64,000 nt of DNA from a virus. Location: positions 1 through 64,000 of the IMG/VR virus record IMGVR_UViG_3300032224_001146; one strand, 5' to 3'. Positions within the stretch are counted from its first letter, which is position 1; every line of letters starts with the position of its first letter. A program made the position numbers and the translations under genes. Under the pieces are notes generated by a model. The model was given only the letters and a program-made list of their open reading frames with translations, made no database searches and had not been told where the DNA came from. Positions 27,584-35,225 of this stretch are shown piece after piece.

Positions 27584-29227
27584 ATGTTTAGCGTTCCTCT
27601 TAACCCAAAGTTAAAAGAAAATCAATTAAACGAATTTATAGTATTCTTAAAAGAATACAAATCGTTTATTTATGATTTTTATTTTACCTGCAGAGTTGAA
27701 CCATTTACTCAAGATGCCATGGGAGATGTTTTTCAAGGCGGAAAAGAAGATCACGAGTACCTTGTCTCCCTTGCCCTTTATATTCAAAATGAAACTGGAG
27801 TAACTGCTTCAGCAGTATTTAATAATATTGAGGTAAGACCATCGCAGCAGAACCTTGATTTATTTATAGAGTCTTTTAGGCCAGTATATGAATCTGGAAT
27901 TAGATCAGCAACAATTCCCCACACACACTGGATGGCAACAGGACAAATCAAAAAAGCTTTTCCAGAGTTATTTGTAAAAAATACTATCCTTCGAAATGTA
28001 TCAGAACCAAGAGATATAGAAAAATTGGCAAAAGCTGGATTTGATTATATTAACCTTGACCGTGATCTTATGAGGGATCATGAAAAACTAAAAAGATTTA
28101 AAAAGGCTAAACAACAATTTGGAGTAAAGCTATCTTTGCTAGCAAATGAAAGTTGTTATGGCGGATGTATTATGATGGATGAACATTATCAGTTTAATAA
28201 TACCCGCACAGATGGGCCTCAATATTTTAATGATCCAATAAGCCGTGTATCTTGCCCAAAATGGGACCATGAGGATTTTGCGGTATCATTGAAAACAGCT
28301 AATTTTCCGCCCTGGCGTGAAGATTGGCAGGAGTTTATTGATGACCTTGGGATTGATGTTATTAAAATGCATGGGAGGGAGTCCCATACAAGGCTTAAAG
28401 AAACTATGGATATAATCAGGAGGTATGCCAATAATGAAGAAATTCTATTTGACAGCTTTAATGATTTTATTGAAGAAACTAATATGGTTGATAAGCCGAT
28501 TACCATCTGGCGTAATAAGATCAAGAATTGTAAATTTGATTGCTGGGATTGTGGCTATTGCGACAAAATAATGGCTGCTAAATATGGCAACCATATTAAT
28601 CCAAAAGTTGCTATGGTTGCACAAGAGTTGGTTAATTCTGTAAATGCACCAATTGAAATTAATATTCCTGGGTTAACATCAACTAGAGTTCAATCTTTAA
28701 TTAATGGATTAGCAAAAAATTCATCTAAATATTTAGAAATTGGTTCTTATCAAGGTGCTACAGCAGCTAGTGCTTTATTGGGAAATAATCTATCAGCGTA
28801 CTTTGTAGATACGTGGCAGGAAGCCCCACAAGCAGTTAGAGATGGTTGGGAGACACCAATCACTAATACACTAGAAGAATTTAAAAATAATATTAAGCCT
28901 TACACGGGTAATAATAAAATATTTATATCTAACTCTGATATGTTTAAAGTTAATGTTTCTAAGATTTCAGACGTTGATCTTTTCTTTTATGATGGCCCTC
29001 ATGATTTTGAGTCCACAAAAAATGCGGTCAAGTATTACTCACCTTCATTTGCTAATCAATCTATTTTAATATTTGATGATGCAAATTGGACGGAAGTTGT
29101 GCAGGGTGCCCATAAGGGAATAGTTGAATCTGGATTAACAATATTGTATAGTAAGAAGATATTAAATAGCTTAGAATCCGACACCGACTGGTGGAATGGA
29201 CTTTATATAGTAGTTGTGGAAAAGTAA
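27584..29227 (+). CDS. Fusion of a peptidase-U32-like barrel with a SAM methyltransferase (547 aa)
   Basis: A 547-residue two-domain protein. The N-terminal ~345 residues read as a TIM-barrel of the U32 type (the RlhA/UbiU group): ILRNVSEPRDIEKLAKAGFD, LLANESCYGGCIMMDEHYQF (~190) and VSCPKW (~222), then CKFDCWDCGYCDK (~315), giving Cys residues for an Fe-S cluster. The C-terminal ~170 residues are a class I methyltransferase (Methyltransf_24 type): YLEIGSYQGATAASALLGNN, VDTW and DLFFYDGPHDFES with FDDANW. In known relatives U32-type proteins hydroxylate RNA or quinones. Coupling to a methyltransferase suggests sequential modification of one substrate (inference). Confidence 0.7.
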   Translation: MFSVPLNPKLKENQLNEFIVFLKEYKSFIYDFYFTCRVEPFTQDAMGDVFQGGKEDHEYLVSLALYIQNETGVTASAVFNNIEVRPSQQNLDLFIESFRPVYESGIRSATIPHTHWMATGQIKKAFPELFVKNTILRNVSEPRDIEKLAKAGFDYINLDRDLMRDHEKLKRFKKAKQQFGVKLSLLANESCYGGCIMMDEHYQFNNTRTDGPQYFNDPISRVSCPKWDHEDFAVSLKTANFPPWREDWQEFIDDLGIDVIKMHGRESHTRLKETMDIIRRYANNEEILFDSFNDFIEETNMVDKPITIWRNKIKNCKFDCWDCGYCDKIMAAKYGNHINPKVAMVAQELVNSVNAPIEINIPGLTSTRVQSLINGLAKNSSKYLEIGSYQGATAASALLGNNLSAYFVDTWQEAPQAVRDGWETPITNTLEEFKNNIKPYTGNNKIFISNSDMFKVNVSKISDVDLFFYDGPHDFESTKNAVKYYSPSFANQSILIFDDANWTEVVQGAHKGIVESGLTILYSKKILNSLESDTDWWNGLYIVVVEK

Positions 29228-29228
29228 T

Positions 29229-30143
29229 ATGCCAAGTTTATCTATTTTATTTCAAGAATGGTACTACATTCTTATGTTGGGAACCGTGCTGGTTCTTTCA
29301 TATTATGCTAAAAAATATGATGTGTTTCAACCTTTGTATTTATCAATTTCAAGAATATTTAAATCTAAAAGAGCGGTCATTGCAATAACTTCAGCAATTG
29401 CTGGGGTACTTCCAATTAATGGTCGTGTAGTTATTTCAGCGGGAGTTTTAAATACTGTAGCACCGCAAGATAAAGAAAAACGCAAGAAATATGCCGTAAT
29501 TGATTATTTGGCTACTCATCATTTTTATTTTTGGTCCCCATTAGAGCAAACGGTAATTATTCCAATGGCTGCACTTCATATTAGTTATTGGACATTCCTA
29601 GGACGTACCTGGGCTATTTTGGCTACAGCAATTACATGTGCCCTTTGGTATATTTTTGGAGTACTTAAAGAAGAAGACGTTGAAATAAATTTTAGGTCAG
29701 AACGCAAAAAGCACAATATGGATCCAGCAAAAGAATTTAGAAGCGGATTAAAAACAATGTTGTTTGTCACAGGCCTATTAATGATGGGTAATTTTGTTGG
29801 ATATCATCATGAGGCATTTCAACGTATGTTTGATAATGCTCAAAAAACTAGCTTGCTTATAGTGGTTTTAATAGCCTCATTTGCCATCAGTTGGCTTTTG
29901 GGAAGTAGCGAAAAGTTTTCAGGACTTATTGGAATATCTTCAGCAGCATTTGGCCTTCAATATCTTCCAATTCTTTTTGCAGTAAATTGGGCTGGATACT
30001 TTTTGTCCCCAATGCACAAATGTATGCTTCTGGGAAGACAGATTTTTGGGGCCTCATTCAAAGATTACTACAGGGTCTTGGTGGGAGTCGTATCAATGGT
30101 TATTTTGGTGGGTATAGTCCATACATATACTACAGGGCTTTAG
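29229..30143 (+). CDS. Polytopic permease-like membrane protein (304 aa)
   Basis: A 304-residue membrane protein, start at 29229, just after the previous stop (29227). It has about eight hydrophobic segments (for example GTVLVLSYYA, VIAITSAIAGVL, ILATAITCALWYIFGV, SLLIVVLIASFAISWLLG). The GVLPINGRVVISAGVLNTV segment near residue 60 resembles the LLPxxGxxxxSAP motif of the DUF401/ion-transporter-like membrane proteins (from memory). It is an unexpected gene inside a fibre region. Transport of a metabolite or ion is inference; an anti-superinfection role is also possible. Confidence 0.6.
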   Translation: MPSLSILFQEWYYILMLGTVLVLSYYAKKYDVFQPLYLSISRIFKSKRAVIAITSAIAGVLPINGRVVISAGVLNTVAPQDKEKRKKYAVIDYLATHHFYFWSPLEQTVIIPMAALHISYWTFLGRTWAILATAITCALWYIFGVLKEEDVEINFRSERKKHNMDPAKEFRSGLKTMLFVTGLLMMGNFVGYHHEAFQRMFDNAQKTSLLIVVLIASFAISWLLGSSEKFSGLIGISSAAFGLQYLPILFAVNWAGYFLSPMHKCMLLGRQIFGASFKDYYRVLVGVVSMVILVGIVHTYTTGL

Positions 30144-30144
30144 T

Positions 30145-30173
30145 AGGCTTCTTAAGACTTACTAAGGTATAAT
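30145..30173 (+). promoter_or_regulatory. Late-type promoter
   Basis: AGGCTT (30145-30150), 17-base spacer ending GG, TATAAT (30168-30173). A second extended -10, TGC-TATAAT (30219-30227), lies about 50 bases downstream and just before the AGGAGA ribosome binding site of the next gene. Confidence 0.6.
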
Positions 30174-30246
30174 AAGAAGTATTGTAGGCTGGCGGGAACC
30201 TAAACAATAATTGGATTATGCTATAATTTAGTACAGGAGAAATATT

Positions 30247-30579
30247 ATGCCAAGTTATGACAGTTTATCAAGTCAAATCACTACCTTCAAGACTAAGGTA
30301 GATGCTCTTAGCAGCAGCACCCTCTCTGCTCAAGACCTAGTGTTTCTTGCAAAAGCAATTGAAGCAATGGGAAATCTTTTAGGGGTAAATGATATTGTAG
30401 CTGCTACTTCATCTAGCATCAATTCAATTCAATCTTCTGGATCAGGTCAGGTAACTTCAGTGCAAACAGCTGGTGCAACACAAATTGCAGCAGTAAATAC
30501 AGCTGGAACACAGAACATTGCTAGCCTTGCATCACAGATCAGCAACTACACTTTATACACAAATATGGGAGTAATTTAA
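30247..30579 (+). CDS. Short fibre-stalk protein (110 aa)
   Basis: A 110-residue protein whose first 60 residues (MPSYDSLSSQITTFKTKVDA, then LVFLAKAIEAMGNLLGVNDI) align with the N-terminus of the 23794-24462 protein; it lacks that protein's C-terminal beta domain. The rest is a Gln/Thr-rich helical tail (SGQVTSVQTAGATQIAAVNT). It is likely a trimeric linker to which a separate tip protein binds. It has two promoters upstream and a strong ribosome binding site. Confidence 0.65.
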   Translation: MPSYDSLSSQITTFKTKVDALSSSTLSAQDLVFLAKAIEAMGNLLGVNDIVAATSSSINSIQSSGSGQVTSVQTAGATQIAAVNTAGTQNIASLASQISNYTLYTNMGVI

Positions 30580-30580
30580 T

Positions 30581-30898
30581 ATGGCAACAGTAAGCTTACC
30601 AGCACGTTTTGCTGCAGGAACAGCAACAACATCAGAAACAACAATTCTAACAGTTCCTGGCGGAGAGACAGATGTAGTTACTTCTGTTACCTTCGATAAT
30701 ATCACAGACGCAGCCAACCAAGTAACATTGAAGATGGCTGGAATTAACTTCTGCAAAAATCTTGATCTCGCACCAAGATCTTTGACAGTTCTAGACTTTA
30801 AGCAAGTATTAAATACAGCAGAGACAATTACAGTTACAGCATCAGTTAACTCTGGTGTTACATACTTTATCTCTGGCGTAAAGATCACAAACGTATAA
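30581..30898 (+). CDS. Small beta-sandwich virion protein (105 aa)
   Basis: A 105-residue all-beta protein with AFGT-free, Thr-rich strands: PARFAAGTATTSETTILTVP at the start, ending VNSGVTYFISGVKITNV. It is a paralog of the 34848-35210 protein (same PxRF start and NGLNFILSGVEI-like end). It starts 1 base after the preceding stop. A role as cap or tip component of a short fibre is likely but inferred from context. Confidence 0.65.
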   Translation: MATVSLPARFAAGTATTSETTILTVPGGETDVVTSVTFDNITDAANQVTLKMAGINFCKNLDLAPRSLTVLDFKQVLNTAETITVTASVNSGVTYFISGVKITNV

Positions 30899-30922
30899 TT
30901 AGAAATTAGAGGAGTTTAAACA

Positions 30923-31900
30923 ATGGCTGTAGCAAATTCAACTACACAAATTTTAGTGCCAGGTCTTGATAAATCAGTTCAAGATAACTTAAATGCAGCA
31001 TTAAATTCAAATACAACACTTGCTGGTGTACTTGCAGCAGCAGGAAACATTGCAATTAAAGTAGTCAAGCCTGTTACAGTCAAATTAGATTCTACTCAAT
31101 ATTGGACACGACCAGCAAATACAGTTTCGGCTATTGATGCTATTGTTGTTGGTGCTGGAGGTTCTGGCGGTTGTGGACACTCATCACATTATTCTGGCGG
31201 TGGCGGAGGTGGCGGTCAGGTAATTAGAAGAAATTTAGATATTTCTTCTGTTGCAGTAGGACAATCAATCCTTGTTACAATTGGTTCAGGAGGAGCTGCA
31301 GTTTCTGGTTCAAGTAATACAAATGGTAACAATGGTGGAAATACAACATTAACTTATGGTGCAACAACTATTACTGCTTACGGCGGTGGCGGTGGCGGAG
31401 CTTACGGTAACCATGCACCACAATCACCAGGTGGATCAACTGGCGGTGGAGGTTCAAGAACTCACCACGGTGCAGGCGGTGGCGGTGGCGGAGCTGGCGG
31501 TGCAGGCGGACAAGGCTGGGGACAAAATCAAGAACACTCTTGGAGAATGAGAGCAGGACATGCTTCACATACTCCTGCAACAGATGAAGGTTCATCAATG
31601 GGTGGAATGGGAATGGGTGGAGATTCATCTGGTTCACAATCTACAACTGGTGGACAAGGTGGAAGAGGACTTTACGGACTTGGCGGAGGTGGCGGTGGCG
31701 GAGGCCGTCATGCAATGGGTGGAGGTTCTAACGGTGGTGGAGCAGGTGGAGCAGGAAATGGTTCTCCTTATGGTTCAGCAGGACAACCTGGAATTGATGG
31801 TTCAGGTGGCGGAGGCGGAGGTGCTACAGATGGTAGCACTGGAGGTAAGGGCGGCAATGGAACTGTCGTTCTAACATATTGGTTAAAGGAGAGTGCATAA
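30923..31900 (+). CDS. Glycine-rich tail adhesin 1 (325 aa)
   Basis: A 325-residue protein whose N-terminus (MAVANSTTQILVPGLDKSVQ) leads into a segment YWTRPANTVSAIDAIVVGAG and then a Gly-rich region with long GGGGGG runs, histidines and aromatic residues (residues ~85-310). This composition matches the polyglycine-sandwich adhesin tips of T-even-type gp38 proteins, which bind receptors through loops between Gly-helices. It ends VVLTYWLKESA, a conserved end shared with 32710. The following gene is chaperone-like. Host-range determination is the expected role. Confidence 0.8.
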   Translation: MAVANSTTQILVPGLDKSVQDNLNAALNSNTTLAGVLAAAGNIAIKVVKPVTVKLDSTQYWTRPANTVSAIDAIVVGAGGSGGCGHSSHYSGGGGGGGQVIRRNLDISSVAVGQSILVTIGSGGAAVSGSSNTNGNNGGNTTLTYGATTITAYGGGGGGAYGNHAPQSPGGSTGGGGSRTHHGAGGGGGGAGGAGGQGWGQNQEHSWRMRAGHASHTPATDEGSSMGGMGMGGDSSGSQSTTGGQGGRGLYGLGGGGGGGGRHAMGGGSNGGGAGGAGNGSPYGSAGQPGIDGSGGGGGGATDGSTGGKGGNGTVVLTYWLKESA

Positions 31901-32259
31901 TGTCGTACAGATCATTGGCTTTGGTTAATTCGGATAACATTGTTGAAAATGTATTGGTAATGCCTAGCGATGAAGCAGAATATAATGAATTGCTTCCTAA
32001 GTTAGAAAAAGATTTAGCACCACTTAAATTAATTGAGTGCACAGATTGGGAAGACCCAACTGGATTGCATTCACATGTTGGAGTTGGCTTTACATGGGAT
32101 GGATCAAAGTTTATTGGTATTCCAAAAGGTGTAGACACAATTACAGAAGAAGATTTAAAAAGAGCAGAAGAAATGCTTAAGAGAGATCAAGAGCTAGCTG
32201 CAGAAAGACTTGCACAAGGGTTAGATGCACCAGCAGTTGCACCAGGAGGAACAAACTAA
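31900..32259 (+). CDS. Adhesin-linked chaperone-like protein 1 (119 aa)
   Basis: A 119-residue protein, start at 31900 (TAATG overlap). The N-terminus MSYRSLALVNSDNIVENVLV is of the type seen in tail fibre assembly proteins; GFTWDGSKFIGIPKG is the typical central motif of small phage proteins that sit next to adhesins. The C-terminus is a charged helix (EEDLKRAEEMLKRDQELAAE). It probably assists folding or attachment of the Gly-rich adhesin encoded just upstream. Confidence 0.65.
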   Translation: MSYRSLALVNSDNIVENVLVMPSDEAEYNELLPKLEKDLAPLKLIECTDWEDPTGLHSHVGVGFTWDGSKFIGIPKGVDTITEEDLKRAEEMLKRDQELAAERLAQGLDAPAVAPGGTN

Positions 32260-32696
32260 TGCCAATTACATCCATACCACAAACAGTATCTCCAGCACTC
32301 TGGACATACACATATCTTCAAGCACCAATTAATGGTCAAGGATATACATATTTTAATATTCCTTCAGCAGTTGAAGCAAAAGGAAATATTGCTGCAAATG
32401 GTACAGCAACATGCGATATTTCAACTTACAACGTTTTTGCAATGACGGTTCTTGGAAATGCAACAATCGCATTTTCAAATATTCCTTCAACAGCTAAAGC
32501 AGCATTTTGGCAAGTTGAAATTAAGTCTGGTGGATCATATACAGTTACATGGCCATCAGCAGTTAAGTGGGATGGTGGTGGAGCTTCTAACGTAGCACCA
32601 CTTCTTTCTACAAATACAACAGTATTAAATTTTTACACTCGTGATGGCGGAACCACTATTTATGGTGCATACGCATTCGCAGACTTGAACGTATAG
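32259..32696 (+). CDS. Small beta-rich virion protein (145 aa)
   Basis: A 145-residue protein with QTVSPALWTYTYLQAPINGQ at the start, then TCDISTYNVFAMTVLGNATI and GGSYTVTWPSAVKWDGGG. It is a paralog of the 24462-24854 protein (shared NTTFNI/IPSTxxxxFxxxxxxGGSYTVT pattern). It is coupled to the preceding gene by TAATG. It is likely a fibre domain or cap between the two glycine-rich adhesins. Confidence 0.65.
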   Translation: MPITSIPQTVSPALWTYTYLQAPINGQGYTYFNIPSAVEAKGNIAANGTATCDISTYNVFAMTVLGNATIAFSNIPSTAKAAFWQVEIKSGGSYTVTWPSAVKWDGGGASNVAPLLSTNTTVLNFYTRDGGTTIYGAYAFADLNV

Positions 32697-32709
32697 GGAG
32701 AAACATTAA

Positions 32710-33702
32710 ATGGCAGTTAGCACAACTACAACACAATACGTACTACCAGGATTAGATACAACAATGCAAAATAACATGCAAGTTGCATTGAATTCTAATG
32801 CAACGTTGGCATCTGTTCTTGCAACAACAGGTGGTGTATCTGGAAAGGTGCTAAAGCCTATAACAGTAAAATACAATACTTCTTCTACTTGGACACGCCC
32901 AGCTAATACAATGTCTTCAATTGAAGTTATTCTTGTAGGTGGCGGAGGCGGTGGAGGTGGATGTCATTCATCTGGTCACGCAGGCGGTGGCGGAGGAGGC
33001 GGACAGGTAATTCGTCGTTTTATTGATATTTCTTCAGTTCCAGTTGGTCAATCAATTACAGTTAATATTGGAAATGGTGGAACAAACGTTTCTGGAAATA
33101 CAAATACAAATGGTGGAGACGGCGGAACTTCATCACTTGTTTATAACGCTGCAACATTAGTACAGGCTGGCGGAGGCGGTGGCGGTGGAGCTTATGGACA
33201 ACCTGGTCGTCAAGGTGTTGGTGGATCTTCTGGTGGCGGTGGAGGACAATCTTCACACTCAGGTGCTGGCGGTGGCGGAGGAGCAGGCGGAGCTGGAGAT
33301 CATGCTCGTTGCATGATGATTCACCACTCATGGTATACATATGGTGGACAAGGAACACACAATGTTTCAGGATTAAATGGCGGAGAAGGTGCATCAATGG
33401 GTGGTTCTGGAGAATATAAAGGTTCTTCATCAGATCAAAATTGCTGCGGTGGAAATGGCGGATCAGGTCTTTGGGGCTTCGGCGGTGGCGGAGGCGGTGG
33501 CGGAGACTGGGGAGTTGGTGTAGGTTCCAATGGTGGAGGTTCTGGTGGATCTAGAGTTTCATATTCAGTTTATGGAAGCTCAGGTTCAGCTGGAATTGAT
33601 GGTACTGGCGGAGGCGGCGGAGGCTGCGAAGAGGGTGCAACATCTGGAGTTGGTGGCAAGGGAACCTGTTTAATTACTTACTTCTTAAAAGAGTCGGTGT
33701 AA
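32710..33702 (+). CDS. Glycine-rich tail adhesin 2 (330 aa)
   Basis: A 330-residue paralog of the 30923-31900 adhesin: same N-terminus (TTQYVLPGLDTTMQNNMQVA), same TWTRPANTMSSIEVILVGGG entry to the Gly-rich region and same end (LITYFLKESV). The loops between the glycine runs differ (for example DHARCMMIHHSWYTYGGQG and SSDQNCCGGNGG), as expected for adhesins with different receptor specificities. It is followed by another chaperone-like gene. Confidence 0.8.
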   Translation: MAVSTTTTQYVLPGLDTTMQNNMQVALNSNATLASVLATTGGVSGKVLKPITVKYNTSSTWTRPANTMSSIEVILVGGGGGGGGCHSSGHAGGGGGGGQVIRRFIDISSVPVGQSITVNIGNGGTNVSGNTNTNGGDGGTSSLVYNAATLVQAGGGGGGGAYGQPGRQGVGGSSGGGGGQSSHSGAGGGGGAGGAGDHARCMMIHHSWYTYGGQGTHNVSGLNGGEGASMGGSGEYKGSSSDQNCCGGNGGSGLWGFGGGGGGGGDWGVGVGSNGGGSGGSRVSYSVYGSSGSAGIDGTGGGGGGCEEGATSGVGGKGTCLITYFLKESV

Positions 33703-33703
33703 T

Positions 33704-34111
33704 ATGTACGCCGTAATAGAAGGCAATAATATTGTCGCATACGGCACAGTAGAACAAATTTTAAACGTTTCTATTGGTGAAGCTGGAATTACTAAAGATT
33801 TTGTCAAAAATAATAATCTTGTAGAAGTAATTACAAGAATTGAATGCGATTCAGATATAGAAAAATGTGTATCTGTTGATCCGTATATCAAAGATAAGAA
33901 AGTTTATTCAGTAAAAAAAGAAAAACTTTCTAAGGAAGAAATTAAAACAAACGTAGAAGCTCACGTAGACTTTGAACTTCTTTCAATGGAAGGCAGAAAA
34001 GACAAGGCTGCAAAAGATTATATTAAGGCCTTGCAGACTATTAAAGCTCAGGCAGAAACTTTCTCAAAGATTGATTGGCCAACCAAGCCAATGGAGGATA
34101 AAACAGAATAA
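33704..34111 (+). CDS. Adhesin-linked chaperone-like protein 2 (135 aa)
   Basis: A 135-residue protein with MYAVIEGNNIVAYGTVEQIL at the N-terminus and ALQTIKAQAETFSKIDWPTK at the C-terminus. It shares the layout of tail fibre assembly proteins (a small N-terminal beta domain plus a C-terminal helix ending in a P/W motif). It follows the second glycine-rich adhesin by one base and precedes a lectin-like gene by overlap (TAATG). Confidence 0.6.
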   Translation: MYAVIEGNNIVAYGTVEQILNVSIGEAGITKDFVKNNNLVEVITRIECDSDIEKCVSVDPYIKDKKVYSVKKEKLSKEEIKTNVEAHVDFELLSMEGRKDKAAKDYIKALQTIKAQAETFSKIDWPTKPMEDKTE

Positions 34112-34839
34112 TGTTAGGTAACCAGCGTTCAATTTTTAGAAGAAACCGTTTTACTCAAAAAGGTTTACAACTTTGGATAGATGCAGCTCTTCCAGGAACA
34201 ATTACAAAAGACGGTTCAAATAAAGTTTCTGTGTGGAAAGATAAAACAATTAATGCTAGAAATTTTACACAAGCAACTACAGCTCAGCAACCAACATTTC
34301 TTCCAACAGGTATTAATGGTTTAGGTGCAGTTTATTTTGACGGTGCAGCATTTAATATGCCGTTTTCAGATCAAACTCTTGCTTATATTTCAGGTTCATC
34401 ATTTACTATTGCTTATGTTGCTACAAAAACAGCAGGAACTTCAAATCAATATGTAATTGGCGGACAAGGAACAGGAACAAGAAATAACCTTATCCTTGGA
34501 TATGTATCTGCTAATACCTATAAATTTGGTCTTGCAAATGATGATATGAATGCTATTGTTAACGTAGTTAACGCAGGTGTTCCAGAACTTTATTTGGTTA
34601 CATTTGACGGAACAAACTTTGAAAGAAGAACTCGCAGAAATGCAGCAGATGAAGCACTTGGTGCAGCAAATGGATCACTTAGCGGAATGACTGGACAAGC
34701 ACTTGGAAAGTATCTTTCAGCTTATGGAAACTTTGCCCTAGGGGAACTTTTAATTTACAACAGAGTATTATCAGCATCTGAAATTTCAGGTGTAGAGCGT
34801 GACCTCATGTCTAAGTGGTCAATTGCATACGGTAGCTAG
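34111..34839 (+). CDS. ConA/LamG-like tail lectin protein (242 aa)
   Basis: A 242-residue protein beginning with a short basic stretch, then GLQLWIDAALPGTITKDGSN and VSVWKDKTINARNFTQAT, characteristic of concanavalin-like (LamG) domains of phage tail proteins. A GELLIYNRVLSASEISGVER motif near the end is the classical last strand and helix of that fold. It is probably a carbohydrate-binding part of the tail. It lies between an assembly-like gene and a small beta-sandwich protein. Confidence 0.8.
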   Translation: MLGNQRSIFRRNRFTQKGLQLWIDAALPGTITKDGSNKVSVWKDKTINARNFTQATTAQQPTFLPTGINGLGAVYFDGAAFNMPFSDQTLAYISGSSFTIAYVATKTAGTSNQYVIGGQGTGTRNNLILGYVSANTYKFGLANDDMNAIVNVVNAGVPELYLVTFDGTNFERRTRRNAADEALGAANGSLSGMTGQALGKYLSAYGNFALGELLIYNRVLSASEISGVERDLMSKWSIAYGS

Positions 34840-34847
34840 GAGAAGCA

Positions 34848-35210
34848 GTGACTGTAACAACAGCAACAACTTATTTACCATCACGTTTTGGTAACCCTAC
34901 AACTTTAACAACAACACCAATTAACGTGTATACGTTTGACCAAGTTTCTATTTTGAAGCAGTTGCTAGTTGCAAATATTTTTAATGGTTTATTAACATTC
35001 TCACTCTATCTTGTCCCATCAGGAGAAGTTCTTCGTGAAAAATACAAGATTTTTGGTGATGTTCAGGTAGATGCAAATACAGTATTGACAATTGACTTAA
35101 CACAAGTTACGTATCCAGGTGAAACTATTTATGCTTCAGCTAACGTTGCAAATGGATTAAACTTTATTCTATCAGGAGTGGAAATCTACAACCCACCAGT
35201 AGTTGAATAG
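34848..35210 (+). CDS. Small beta-sandwich virion protein, paralog (120 aa)
   Basis: A 120-residue protein starting at GTG 34848 after AGGAGAAGCA. It is a paralog of the 30581-30898 protein (PSRFGNPTTLTTTPINVYTF and ANGLNFILSGVEIYN). It probably forms the cap or tip of a short fibre in the same manner. Confidence 0.65.
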   Translation: MTVTTATTYLPSRFGNPTTLTTTPINVYTFDQVSILKQLLVANIFNGLLTFSLYLVPSGEVLREKYKIFGDVQVDANTVLTIDLTQVTYPGETIYASANVANGLNFILSGVEIYNPPVVE

Positions 35211-35225
35211 GAATAGGAATGCCAT

